In this document: positions 44,866 to 55,963 of the stretch, one piece after another
Position numbering within the stretch: position 1 is the first letter of the stretch
How the letters are laid out: every line of letters starts with the position of its first letter
Assembly: GCF_964340395.1 (NCBI RefSeq)
Contig: NC_135561.1
Location: forward strand, 15,269,461-15,333,460
Direction of reading: 5' to 3'
Source of the DNA: Glandiceps talaboti
Lineage: Eukaryota; Hemichordata; Enteropneusta; Spengelidae
DNA length: 64,000 nucleotides
Notes under the pieces: generated by a model
Database searches by the model: none
The model's input: the letters and a program-made list of their open reading frames with translations, nothing else
What the model was told of the DNA's origin: nothing
Made by a program: the position numbers and the translations under genes

Positions 44866-46788
44866 TTATTTACCTTGAGCCAACCTGTAGTTCTGTGTTA
44901 AAGTTAGGTAGACAATGTTTCCAAGCAACCTAGGAGAGATTACTTCCCGTGCCATTCACACACACTTGTTACATTATGTTAAGTACCCCATACAAATTTT
45001 AATGGTTTAATGAGTTGTGTATTAATCTTCAAAAAATGTATGCAATGTAAGAAATGATTGCTTGGCAACAAGACCACGCCCATAGCAACAACCAATTGGT
45101 GTGTATAATGCAAAGATAATGGGGTAGGTTAGGCGAGTGGATATACAAACAAGTGAATACTTATCCACCTAGCAACAAGGCCGTGCCCATAGCAACAATG
45201 GTGGTGTATATGATAAAGATAACAACAGGGGTAGTTAGGCAAGTAGATAAACATTTAAGAAAATGGGATATAGTCACCCAGCAACTAAGAAACTGCACAT
45301 AGCAACACTAAAATGATCGTGCATATTGTATGGGTAAAAATACGGATGGATTGGCCCGTGGATAACATCTTTAAAACATTTCTCACAAACTTTCCAGTTG
45401 TGCTACAATGCCATTATAGCGCTAGTAATTATGCTTATTCATTTCAGATGTGATGAAGGTCCATTTTCTGTCTTAGCACTTTGTTCGGCAAATTACAAAT
45501 TTTCCCATATGAATGAAGACGAAAGGTCTCTGGTTATGGATATCGAGCACTACCTAAAACAAGAAGGCCCATTTAGAGCCGGACTCGAGAATGTATTACT
45601 TTGGCACATACTGGCAGGTAACTGTTATGGACTGCTTCTCAATTAAGTCTTTACTGGTATCAATTAATCTTAAAATTCCAATTCACAGTCATTTTAGTCT
45701 AGAAGATAATTTGTGGCTTTGAATCATTTTTTCATATCTAGAGGAATGGGAGCTGTGATGAAATTTCAAGTTAAAACAAATCCACCCATGTAGCCATCAT
45801 TCAGAATAAGTATAGCTTAGTATTTATTGTGGGCAGTTACATAATGTCCATATATAGTACATTTGTCATATCAGGACGTTTACACTTTTTACTTTAATAT
45901 AACTGTTGTGGGAATATTTTTATTTGCATGAATAACTCTGTTTCCTGACTTGAATCTTCCGTGATTATTCTAGATGTGGAGAATATGATTTAAAGTCGCA
46001 CATAGCCTCTATACTACAGTCAGTCATGTCGCGTTGATATATTTTAGTCCCTAATACAGCGACTTAAAACGTCAACTTTTATGATGACCATGGACGTCTT
46101 TAAACAGAGACGGTGGAGAGAGAAATAGTCTTCCTCTAACAAAACATGATTTTATTAATGACTTTGTATTCCAGGTGTATTTCATGAACCACAGCTGCGT
46201 GGAGTTGATATTTGGACCAATGCTCCATCTTCGTCACCAAGGATGAATAACATATTACAATCCATTATAAGGAATATCTGCCGTGCACTGAGAACACCAC
46301 TAACAGAGGAACAGCCACCATCCGAGGAACAACCGCCACCTGAAGAACCATTATTTATACGACATAAAAGAGTAACCAAATCTCGTTATATGGATCGGGA
46401 TCGGCGAGAAGACAGACACATGTTGTGTACGAATCATCTCAACTCCATTCATGTTAACCCCATATATCGAGATGCCCTTCAGAACCGAGTAGTTTGTATA
46501 ATTGATGATTATATTACTCATGGTAATACATTTGAGTCTTTACGAGTTCTGTTGACAAAGTGTAATGTTAAAAGGGTTATCCATTTTGCAATAGGCAAGT
46601 TTTGGACATGGGAAGAGAGCGGTGGCCAACAGTACAAAGCTTTGTCTTGTGAGATAGTACAGGGGGATGTGTATATGCCTGAAAATCGGCAATACCAATT
46701 TGGAAATGACAACAGGGTCAACTGTGTATTCAAAGATGAGGCTAGAGATGAACTTTCTCAACTGGCACGTATTATTGAGAACATTTGA
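40972..46788 (+). CDS. Uncharacterised four-exon gene with C-terminal phosphoribosyltransferase-like domain
   Basis: Exons: 40972-41156, 43473-43774, 45448-45617, 46175-46788, joined by GT–AG introns in matching phases. The protein is about 423 residues. The start ATG is in a strong context (CAAGATGG). Exon 4 encodes a type I phosphoribosyltransferase signature, [17 protein letters not shown] (about 46486-46536), fitting the hhhDDhhTxGxT PRPP-binding loop, then [20 protein letters not shown]. Ahead of it lie a Pro/Glu-rich linker ([16 protein letters not shown]) and [13 protein letters not shown]. Exons 2-3 contain [30 protein letters not shown] and [13 protein letters not shown]-like hydrophobic text, suggesting another alpha/beta domain. 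I do not recognise the family and the substrate is unknown. Exon 2 shows one frame change between about 43700 and 43712: upstream the frame is open through VYQLQ, while [16 protein letters not shown] and the correct phase to exon 3 need the other frame. This means either one missing base (allele, assembly or pseudogene) or an undetected tiny intron. Confidence 0.7.
43813..44146. repeat. (GTAT)n and (GT)n microsatellites
   Basis: GTAT runs at about 43823-44022 with a GT core at 43925-43950, then a GT run at 44088-44146. Lies 40 bp after the exon 2 donor (43775). All long Tyr-Val-Cys-Met open frames are artefacts. Confidence 0.97.
44701..44866. repeat. (CATA)n and (CAGA)n microsatellite
   Basis: About 130 bp CATA followed by about 35 bp CAGA. 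Simple repeat. Confidence 0.97.
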
Positions 46789-47547
46789 AAGAACATTTGA
46801 ATATGCAAATCACAAAGTACTTTCCGAAAACTTATCACACAATGCTCCACTTATGTAGCATTTGATTGGTGAATTATCGCGACTTTAAAACAAATTCTAA
46901 CGCAAGTACATGAATAATTAAAAATCATTTTAATTATTGTGTAAACTAGCCTAATTAATGTGCAAGGGTTTTATAAAAAAAATATGTGAACAAAATGTTA
47001 TTGTATTTCAGCAGTTTTAGAGATAACTTTTACAAAAATTGTTAATAGTGTCACGGACCAATATTTGAATATCTACTATTTCGCCAATTTCATCCCATGT
47101 CCAAAAATATATCAAATTCACTTATAAATTGAGCTCCTAGACAAATAGTTTTAGCCTTGGTTGTTATTTCATTTGTTTAATAATAGAAACGTAGACACTT
47201 TCTTAAAGAGTTTGAACGATACAATAAAGGCCAGAGTAGGAGAAGAGAGAAGAAAAAAAAGTAACCATTTCGTTCGGAGAGATAACTGGCGAACCATAAA
47301 TCTATGTCTGTTGCGTTATTCCTGAGTTCCCGTGTGATCCAGTACTAGTACAGTACGAGAGTAAGTTTATATGGAGTGTACTTATACCTAAACATTCAAT
47401 TAGTTTTAACAGTACTTATGAAGTGAATCCTTGTTAACTATTGCGTCATTTATAAATCAAGTCCTTATAATTATATGGAAAATCAATAATCTCTGTAAAA
47501 GGGTCCAGAAATTATCATAATCACTATATATGCACGCATGATGCGGG

Positions 47548-47548
<1 letters not shown>

Positions 47549-47624
<76 letters not shown>

Positions 47625-47640
47625 TGTGTGTGTGTGTGTG
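47549..47640. repeat. (GT)n microsatellite
   Basis: About 90 bp of GT, once interrupted by AATG, preceded by a G run. Confidence 0.97.
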
Positions 47641-47699
47641 CAACTTACCTTGTCAAGTCAAAAACCGCCAGGCATTACTTTTGATGTCTTGTTGGAAAA

Positions 47700-48350
47700 T
47701 TGTTCAAAGCAAAATGATGAAATGACAGTTGTGTGATATGCAAATTGGGCCATGGATCTAAAAATGTGTCTTTTTGGTCAAATATCTATAATTCCAAAAC
47801 TACTGGGCAGATTGAGCTGAAATTTGGTGAGAACGTTCTTAGGGTGTTTAGATTAAGAAGTGTTCATGACATCATGATCTCATGAGTGATATACAAATTG
47901 GGGCTAAAAATGTGCCTGTTTGGTCAGAAATGTACAATTCAAAAACCACAGAGCAGATTGGGCTGAAATTTAATGGGGAGATGTGTGGATGAAGGTGCAA
48001 TCACAACATGATGATCCCATTGACAATAAGCAAATTAGATCTAAAAAATCTCGATTTTGGTTAAAAAGATATATCTTGAAAAGTACATGATGAATGGGCC
48101 TAAAACTTGGTGGGTGTGTTTCTGGAGGTGTCTTTCTACAGTTATTGTTCAACATATTTTGACACAGCTGGTCCTAGTAACTATGACGACGCCCCTAGTT
48201 ACAGTGAAGTGACGACGCATATTACAAATATAACAATAGGGATGGGTAGGTAAATGAATAACGAATTCTAAAAATGTAAGCACATATGTGTAGCCACAAG
48301 ACCACGCCCAGAGTTACAGCCAAATACATTTGTGCTACAACACCATTGGC
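47700..48350. repeat. Diverged ~130-bp tandem repeats ending in the GCTACAACACCATTGGC word
   Basis: Three to four units share GCAAATTGGGGCTAAAAATG, TTTGGTCAAATATC and GCAGATTGAGCTGAAATTTG. The block ends at 48290-48350 with ACAAGACCACGCCCAGAGTT and GTGCTACAACACCATTGGCA, the same end word seen around exons 2 and 3 of the PRTase-like gene, so this is another member of that family. Confidence 0.65.
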
Positions 48351-48639
48351 ATTATTTTTGTGTGTGGAATGAAGCTGATTTTACTAGCCGTCTTTCTTTC
48401 TCCTTATATTGTTTCGGTTGGCTAAATATTCACTCTGCTAAAACTATTATTGCAATAGTTCTGTTCTATCATATTTTCCTTGTCTACATAATATGTACTG
48501 TAAAATGTTATCATAGTTACATTGTTATTATGCTTAGAGGACCCAGAATTTCATTTAATTAATCGTGCATTGTGCGACTTCTCTGGAAATGGCTGGAAGA
48601 AGCCTGCTGTATACTGAAGGAAGCCTCAGGAAGGTCTTC

Positions 48640-49425
48640 GCTCTTATTTCATGGATTAGAGTTTATCCCGATCTAGGTATTAGAGGTTAGAATTTATCCC
48701 GATCTAGAGATTAGAGTTTATCTCGATCTAGAGATTAGAGTTGATCCCGATCTAGGTATTAGAGTTTATCTCGATCTAGGTATTAGAGTTGATCCCGATC
48801 TAGGTATTAGAGGTTAGAATTTATCCCAATCTAGGGATTAGAGTTGATCCCGATCTAGGTATTAGAGGTTAGAATTTATCCCGATCTAGAGATTTAGTTT
48901 ATCTCGATCTAGGGATTAGAGTTGATCCCGATCTAGGTATTAGAGGTAAGAGTTTATCCCAATCTAGGGATTAGAGTTTATCCCGATCTAGGGATTAGAG
49001 GTTACAGTTTATCCCAATCTAGGGATTAGAGTTTATCCCGATCTAGGGATTAGAGTTGACCCCGATCTAGGTATTAGAGGTTAGAGTTTATTCCAATCTA
49101 GAGATTAGAGTTTATCCCGATCTAGGGATTACAGTTTATCCCAATCTAGGGATTAGAGTTGATCCCGATCTAGGTATCAGTAGTTAGAGTTTATCCCAAT
49201 CTAGGGATTAGAGTTTATCCCTATCTAGAGATTAGAGTTTATCCCTATCTAGGGATTAGAGTTTATCCCTATCTAGGGATTAGAGTTTATCCAAATCTAG
49301 GGATTAGAGTTTATCCATATCTAGGGATTAGAGTTTATCCAAATCTAGGGATTAGAGTTTATCTCGATTTAGGTATTAGAGTTTATCCCAATCTTGGGAT
49401 TAGCATTTATCCCGATCGGGAGATA
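48640..49425 (+). repeat. Minisatellite of GATTAGAGTTTATCCCGATCTAGG units
   Basis: About thirty units of 23-24 bp, with variants (GTTGATCCC, ATCTCGATC, ATCCCAATC, an extra AGGTTAGA). Each unit has the near-palindrome GATCTAG(A/G)GAT. No splice-site motif in the unit on either strand, and no neighbouring exon. Confidence 0.95.
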
Positions 49426-50033
49426 TTCCTGATTGGAATATTATGTACATAATATTACAAAGAAATATTCACACGATGTCTCTTGTGGGACCACATGTCT
49501 TTATTGTGTAAACGAAGATAGATAGATGAATGTTTTTATTTGTTATCATTCAAATATATATTGGAATGTCAACTTCAGTTATTGAATAATGCTTTTACTA
49601 GCTACACAAAACTGTAATCAATTCATTTTTACTTGCTTCGTAAATAATTTGATGTCTACGGGAGCGCTTTCTTTTTTAAATTCATTTTATTTAACTTTAG
49701 TGAGTTTTACTTAGTTTGTCATTGATTTTAATTCAATGTTATTTCATTTAAATCGGATTCGTTTGAGATATGAAGTGTGAACGTTGGTTTTTATGTACGT
49801 ACTAATATTACTTGGCATCCTTTTGATCGACTTAAAAGAAATTAGTTAGAACTTATTCTTGTAAATGTTAGGAAGAGTGTTCGATCTTCGAATGACGTCA
49901 CAATCACGATAGTCATATTCTAAGCGACGTGTTCCATTTCTGAATCAGTAGTCTTGCATTCTGTATGTAAACATACATAGTTCAGACACGCGTGAACTGA
50001 TCGTCAGATTTTTACGTGTAATATACTACAATT

Positions 50034-50612
50034 ATGGGTTGCTGTCAGAGCACCGAAAAGGTGTCAGGGCAAGACCTCGAATACTCGTCTAAGGAGGAAA
50101 AAGTGTTCGCATCTAAAGATTCAAAGATAGATATTGCGTCAGACGACTTGCGTGACACTTCAACAACAACAACGCCCTCTTCGGTAAAATCCAACGAATG
50201 TAGTGGTTTCTTAGAAGAAGAAGCGGACGATAATAAGAGGGAAGTAAAGTTGGAGGAAGATGGTGATGGAGAGAGAATGGTACTTATAAGTACAAAGAAG
50301 TTGAGAAGAATAAGACATTTATTGGAACGCTTGTCACGTAAACAATCACGAAGACAAAACCGTGTAAAACCTATAGACATCACACCAACAGCACCTGCTG
50401 CGCATGCTCGAGACAAAGACACGGTGATATGCGAATTCCAAAGATTACATATTGCACAAGAAGTGGACCAAGCATATTATTTACCCGGTCAAGTTCCACC
50501 AAGTGACAACTTATCAAAGCCAGATAGGTCCCTGAGCTGTCCGTACAACGTATATACATTTTACCAAGGGAGAGTTCGTCATGGACATGACGGACATCAC
50601 CATTTGAAGTAG
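50034..50612 (+). CDS. Small single-exon protein with N-terminal MGCC acylation signal
   Basis: 192 codons, ATG at 50034 (ACAATTATGGG), stop at 50610-50612. The N-terminus MGCCQSTEK fits an N-myristoylation site (Gly2, Ser6) with two adjacent cysteines for palmitoylation, so the protein is probably anchored to the inner face of the plasma membrane or to endomembranes. Residues about 10-80 are acidic and Ser/Thr-rich; residues about 88-118 (KKLRRIRHLLERLSRKQSRR) form a basic, amphipathic helix-like stretch. The C-terminus is His-rich (RHGHDGHHHLK). I do not recognise the family. No intron is needed. A poly(A) signal lies at 50961. It could be the only exon or the coding part of a gene with a 5' noncoding exon. 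The composition and an uninterrupted frame far above background support it as real. Confidence 0.8.
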   Translation: MGCCQSTEKVSGQDLEYSSKEEKVFASKDSKIDIASDDLRDTSTTTTPSSVKSNECSGFLEEEADDNKREVKLEEDGDGERMVLISTKKLRRIRHLLERLSRKQSRRQNRVKPIDITPTAPAAHARDKDTVICEFQRLHIAQEVDQAYYLPGQVPPSDNLSKPDRSLSCPYNVYTFYQGRVRHGHDGHHHLK

Positions 50613-50960
50613 CTGAGTGTGTTTAATTTGACCGTGTTTTGTTACTAGGAGACTCTGAGGTGGATGGTCAAAACTATTGGAAAAAAATCACAGTTACTTG
50701 AAGTCGAAGAACTAGAAAATTTGAAAACGTAAAAAATATTGGTGCGAAGAATGTGAAGACAAATAACACATTTTTATAGGCACCACATTGAAGACAAGTT
50801 ATAAATAGAATATGCTAATTATTCCTGATTTCAATCGTCCGAATTAGCATAAATCTTGTAATCAAATGTCACATATTTTTGTTTTAACGTTATTCGTGAG
50901 GATTTTTAAAAATATTTTTATCTTTTGTAGGTCTATATATACATCTTTATATATTTTACA

Positions 50961-50966
50961 AATAAA
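50961..50966 (+). terminator. Possible poly(A) signal of the MGCC gene
   Basis: AATAAA 349 bp after the stop codon, followed by an AT-rich, T-rich stretch. It is the first canonical hexamer downstream. Confidence 0.55.
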
Positions 50967-51094
50967 ATATGTACTATTATTATCATTATATGATTTTAGT
51001 GTCTTTGACTCCCGTCATGCATTACACCAACGACGTATCTTGTACATATTAATTTAAATTCAATGCTATACTACTTATACTCTTTTACAAATAA

Positions 51095-51937
51095 CGAGTG
51101 AGAGAGAGTGTGTGAGTGAGAGAGAATGAGAGTGAGAGCGAGAGAGTGAGTGAGAGAGAGAGTGTAACGGAGACAGAGACAGAGACAGTGAGAGACAGCA
51201 AGATGGAGTCAGAGATTGAGTGAGTGAGTGAGGGAGTGAGAGTTAGAGTGAGTGAAAGTGAGAGTGAGTGAGAGTGAGTGAAAGAGAACGAGAGTGAGAG
51301 TAAGAGTGTGAGAGACAGACAAAGACTCACAGAGTGAGAGACAGAGATGGGGAGAGAGAGAGAGAGAATGAGAGTGAGTGAGTGAGAGCGAGAGAGTGAG
51401 GGAGAACGAGTGAGAGAGTGTTTGAGACAGAGAGACAGTAACGGAGACAAAGACAGACAGAGTGAAAGAGACATAGCGAGGAGACAGACAGAGAGAAGGA
51501 GTTAGTGTGTGAGTGAGTGTGTGAGAGTGAGTGAGAGAGAGTTAGAGAGTGAAAGTGAGAAAGAGTGATTGAGTGTGAGTTAGAATGAGTGAAAGAGAAC
51601 GAGAATGAGTGAGAGAGACAGGCAGAGACAGACTGAGACAGAGACAGTGAGAGACATAGAGATGGAGAGTGAGAGTGAAAGAACGAGAGTGAGAGTAAGA
51701 GAGAGTGTGAGAGAGACAGAGACAGACAGACAGAGACACACACAGTGACAGAGTGAGAGGCCAGGGACAGAGAGAGAGATGGCGACAGAGAGATTGAGTG
51801 AGTGAGTGAGGGAGTTAGTTCTAGATGTATGCATGCATACATACATACATGTACATACATACATCATACATTTTATATACATGTATATGCATACATACAT
51901 ACACACACACACATATACATCCATCCATCCATCCATC

Positions 51938-51975
<38 letters not shown>
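51095..51975. repeat. Degenerate (GAGT/GAGA)n block followed by (CATA)n, (TCCA)n and (AATC)n
   Basis: A 700-bp purine-rich stretch of GAGA, GAGT and GACA words, then tetranucleotide runs at about 51835-51975. The long Ser/Leu open frames on the minus strand are by-products. Confidence 0.93.
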
Positions 51976-51976
<1 letters not shown>

Positions 51977-52477
51977 CATACAGAACCTTCTGTTACTGAC
52001 TTTCCTTATAATTTGAGACATATATGATGGATGTAGTTTATTGTCAAAAGTAGCATGTACAAATGAATGCAGTTTATCTCAAATGTAGTTGGTAAAATTC
52101 AAAAAACAGATGGTAAAAATTAAACCAAAGAACATGGGATCCAAGTGGGTCAGGCACAGGAGAGGGTTTTCCCCCTTCTGCCCCTGGACATTTTTGAAAT
52201 TCATGGATTAAAAGTGCGCCCTCTTGTGATATTATTTAGCAGGTTATCAAAACAATACCCTCTTCTCATCACAATTGTATTTTTAAGTTTAATAGAAAAA
52301 CTAACATAAAAATTCTCTCTCAAAATATAATATTGCATGCCCTATCATTCAAATATTTCCACCATTATGAAAAATTGCAGGATTCATTCAAGGTACTAAG
52401 TCAGGTCAGTATTCTTAGTAATTTGATTTGATGGTAGTATTTTGTTTTGTGTAAGCATTTGTCAACAGTAAGAATTT

Positions 52478-52700
52478 TTATAAGTTAAGAGACGGCAGTG
52501 CTGAGACACGCGTATGAGGGAATCTGAAATTTTTTCTAGTTTCTGCTCTTGCATCACAACAATTTTTTTTTAGCTTATACCTTGGAAGCATATTTTTTTT
52601 TACCTTGAGTTGGTCAGGAAATAGTTTTTTCTCTATTTTCGGTCCACGACAATTTAAAAAAAAAAATATTCCTCTGGCTACTCTGCGAGATATCAACTGG
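52478..52700. other. Stretch with unusual T runs, no assignment
   Basis: Contains GAGACACGCGTATGAGGGAA, two runs of nine T after short unique words, and TTTTCGGTCCACGACAATTT. The wording looks like a degraded element but I find no second copy in the window. Confidence 0.25.
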
Positions 52701-52934
52701 TGTAAACCTAAACGATAAACAAAGCTAGCATTAAGGTCAGAGTGACATTTACTACATTATTATTACATTGGGCAACTCTTTCTTGCTCTGGTATTTTTAA
52801 TTCAAAATTAATGTATATATTTGTTGATGTCTCTGTGTCGTATCCATGACAACGTGATCATGTCAGTATCCATTGTGTCCTTTCACCAAGTTGTGTCTCT
52901 AGTGTTTGTACTGTATCTCTTGGTGAAAATACAG

Positions 52935-53297
52935 GAATACGATGCAATACAATACAATACAATACAATGTAGTATAATACAATGCATATGATGCAAAGCA
53001 ATGTAATACAATACAATGCAATATAACGAATTGCAGTGCAATACAATACAATGCAATACAATGTAATACAATGCACTGCAGTGCAATGTAGTATAATACA
53101 ATACAATATAATGCAATGTAGTACAATACAATGCAATGTAGTACAATGCAATGCAATACAATACAATGCAATGTAGTACAATACAATACAATGTAGTACA
53201 ATACAATACAATGCAATGTAGTATAATACAATACACTAGAATGTAGTATAATACAATACAATACAACGCAACACAATACAATGCAATACAACACAAA
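52935..53297. repeat. Pentanucleotide (AATAC/AATGC)n satellite
   Basis: About 360 bp of AATAC, AATGC and AATGTAGTAC words. The Cys-Ile-Val-Leu open frames on the minus strand, up to 137 codons, are artefacts. Confidence 0.95.
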
Positions 53298-53614
53298 ACA
53301 ACACTTTCATACTACTCTCCATCACATACTTGTAGCTATAGACTTCAATATAATATACCTAAATATACACATGCAATCTTGCCATAGGAGCATACAGGAT
53401 AGTTGGTGGGTATGACAATCAAGCTTATAATACCCTTACAAGAAAAACTAGTACCTTGTCAAAATTCTGATTTTTACTCTTAATATTTTGGCAATTTAAA
53501 CAAATGAGCATTCTAAAATTCTAATCACAAAAAACTCAATATATATATATTTCCTATAATATAAACGTTCACTAAACGTGTAATGAAAATATTACAGTCC
53601 TTCTATGTGTATTT

Positions 53615-53735
53615 TCATCTACGGATCAGGATGTTATCTCCTTCCTCACATTGGGTACAATACCATCTGATCCCTTTGCAATAATGCAGATGCACACACA
53701 CATTGGAGCAGTAATAGATACTATTGGCACCATTG
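53615..53735 (-). CDS. Doubtful Cys-rich terminal exon (zinc-finger-like)
   Basis: Reading leftwards from an acceptor-like CCACAATGCAG, 39 codons to TGA encode NGANSIYYCSNVCVHLHYCK followed by GIRWYCTQCEEGDNILIRR. The spacing C-x3-C-x3-H-x-C and WYCTQC resembles the end of a PHD-like or other zinc-binding finger. No upstream exon was found, and the plus strand of the same DNA is also open up to a GTAAGA donor at 53755, so coding is uncertain. It could be a remnant of an old gene or element. Confidence 0.25.
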
Positions 53736-54524
53736 CTGCATTGTGGTCAACACTTGTAAGATACACAACAACACATTTCCACAAAGTTTTACAATGTCCT
53801 AAATAAAGGAATAACTAGACTGTAAGATTGTCGTGTGTCACTTCGCCCTCACTGGGGTTGATCGATGTGTGAGGGCGCCCTGTCACAGTGTACACCTCAC
53901 AGACTAAGGAATAAGTGTATCAGTTACACGGTTACACTCCTTTCCCCCCGTGTAAACACTACAGGAAAATTGCGATCAAATAAATGCCTGACTCAACACT
54001 GACCTGACATTGCATGTATAACATACATTACAGCATGAGGTTTTTTTTTTTTTTTTTTTTTTTCGGAATGCTTTAAAAATGGCAATTATTATTGATCAAA
54101 ATTGTACAAAAACCACCACTGATACAATCAAGAGACAACCAATCACTGATTGATCTTAGTATGCAAATAATATACAAATGACAAAACCAATGGTTAACCA
54201 ATCAGATAGTTTACCAATCATCAGCCTTTAACCAAATATGCTAATGAGGTACAAGTACATATAAATCAGTTAAACTTTACAAACGCTACTTCTTTTTTCA
54301 TTTTTAATAGTTTCTGTAGAAGATTGCAGTACATTGTACATTGTACACTTATAGAACTGAACTGTGTGATTGTCATTCAAGATACATTTTGATATACTAC
54401 ATCTACAAGAACCTTGGACTACATTTCATATGACTGACTGCTTTATACAAAATATCTTTCCAAAGCTTACTTCAAAGACTCTCAATATGTAAATGATGAA
54501 CGTGAAATGACAGACAAATATAAA

Positions 54525-54785
54525 CTACACATGGCTATCAGCCAATCATAAAAGACACATGGCTATCAGCCAATCATAAAAGATACATGGCTATCAGCCA
54601 ATCATAAACTACACATGACTATCAGCCAATCATAAACTACACAGGGCTATCTGCCAATCATAAACTACACATGGCTATCGGCCAATCATAAACTACACAG
54701 GGCTATTGACCAATCATAAACTACAAAGGGCTATCAGCCAATCATAAAATACACAGGGCTATCAGCCAATCATTTAATACACAGG
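54525..54785 (+). repeat. ~30-bp minisatellite with a CCAAT word in each unit
   Basis: Nine units of the form GGCTATCAGCCAATCATAAA plus CTACACA. Every unit holds (A/G/C)CCAATCA, the core bound by NF-Y-type CCAAT factors. No gene start is recognised nearby. Confidence 0.92.
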
Positions 54786-55129
54786 GCCATTGGCAATATT
54801 TGTTGAAAGTTTTCCATCGTTATCATGATAACAGTCAATGGATGTGATGTAAACGAGTAAAAGAATGGATGTGGGCCAGAAACCTTTTTTAGAAATTTAT
54901 ATGAGACTTGGACTCCCACACGACCCCATCTCTGTTATTTGACCTTTACCAGTGACATTTGACCCTTACATATGACATGTGATCTTTTCTCAATGACACA
55001 TGACCCTTATCAATATCAAGTTATAATAATTACATGTATACAACTTACAAGCCAAGTTGAACACATTTGAATAGGAAATATGGAATTTACACCTTTGTCG
55101 TTCAATATCACAACTATACGCATCTGTGT

Positions 55130-55217
55130 CATCAGTTTTGTGGTGCTATGTCACTGGTTTTGTGGTGCTATGTCACTGGTTTTGTGGTTCTATGTCATTG
55201 GTTTTGTGGTGCTATGT
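55130..55217 (+). repeat. 22-bp minisatellite
   Basis: Four units of GGTTTTGTGGTGCTATGTCA with CT between them. Confidence 0.92.
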
Positions 55218-55430
55218 TAAATGAAATATGATGCTCAGTTTATAACCCTACCGAACAACTCAGCCCCCCCCCCCCCCCCCCCCCCCCCGAGTATTTCGGG
55301 TATTCTGGTTAACTCCTTTACCACTGCTCATTCAACAATTTTCAACAATAAAGATAATTTATTGTTTAAATTTCACATTTATGTCACAATATCCCCAAAT
55401 TTTTTATCTAATTTCTAACTGTTCCAACTC
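55218..55430 (+). mobile_element. Diverged SINE body related to 32020-32310
   Basis: ATGATGCTCAGTTTATAACC, CTACCGAACAACTCAG, then a C run and GTATTTCGGGTATTCTGGTT match, with many changes, the body of the SINE at 32130-32225 (AATGCTCAGTTTGACCCTGC ... GGGTACTCCGGTTTCCTC). The tRNA-like head is missing. Confidence 0.55.
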
Positions 55431-55902
55431 ATAATTTTCGGTTTAATTTATGTTACCATTGACATCGGCACATGAAACATCACACTAATAGTAACCTGTA
55501 TTGTATAACTCTAAGGCACAAGTCAATTAGATATCAATATAACAGTACTGTTTACATTTGAGACACTGATAATTAAAAAAAATACTGCTGATGGCAATGT
55601 GCACAACTGAAGTCCAATGTCTGACATACACATGCAGTGAGAGAGAAACACACTTCAAACATGAAAACACCCCTCCAGGATAATGGAACATCCCATGGAC
55701 TTTGGTCAAGTGATTGTGTAACATTATGTAACTATACCTACTTCTTACAGGACCGATTGTTCGGAGAGAAAATCACTCTTTTGGACATAACTTTAAAACC
55801 ACTGATCACAGCACTTTCCTTTTGAACAACTTTTCACCTAGACACCCTATGTAATATCTCTATTAAATCTCAAGGCAATTGGTCAAGCAGTTTTTGACTT
55901 TA

Positions 55903-55906
55903 AGTC

Positions 55907-55944
<38 letters not shown>

Positions 55945-55963
55945 ACACACACACACACACACA
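55903..55963. repeat. (CA)n microsatellite
   Basis: CA run with one CAGA interruption, preceded by a GGTCAAGCAGTTTTTGAC-type text common at repeat ends. Confidence 0.95.

Larger units (their letters stand above)
42540..45420. repeat. Inverted clusters of a ~120-bp repeat around exons 2 and 3 of the PRTase-like gene
   Basis: Units on the plus strand (about 42700-43010 and 44220-44580) contain GGGCATGGTCTTGTTGCTAG and ATTCATTTGCCTACCCATTC-like text; units on the opposite strand (about 43330-43430 and 45050-45420) contain CTAGCAACAAGATCACGCCC and GGCAAGTGGGTATC. Cluster ends carry TGTGCTACAACACCATTGGC or its complement (43408, 44160, 45402, 48330). Exon 2 is therefore flanked by inverted copies. 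Possibly a repeat-tailed transposon family. Confidence 0.7.
46789..50033. other. Intergenic region between the PRTase-like gene and the MGCC gene
   Basis: No coding exon seen. Contains a GT run (47549-47640), a diverged repeat block (47700-48350), the GATCTAGG minisatellite (48640-49425), and presumably the promoter of the gene starting at 50034 (49850-50033 has CpG-bearing sequence including GACACGCGTGAACTGATCGT). Confidence 0.6.

Noticed and set aside
51085-51942. Ser/Leu/His-rich minus-strand frames
   Set aside because: By-products of the GAGA/GAGT block.
52858-53296. Cys/Ile/Leu/Val frames up to 137 codons on the minus strand
   Set aside because: Produced by an AATAC-type pentanucleotide satellite.
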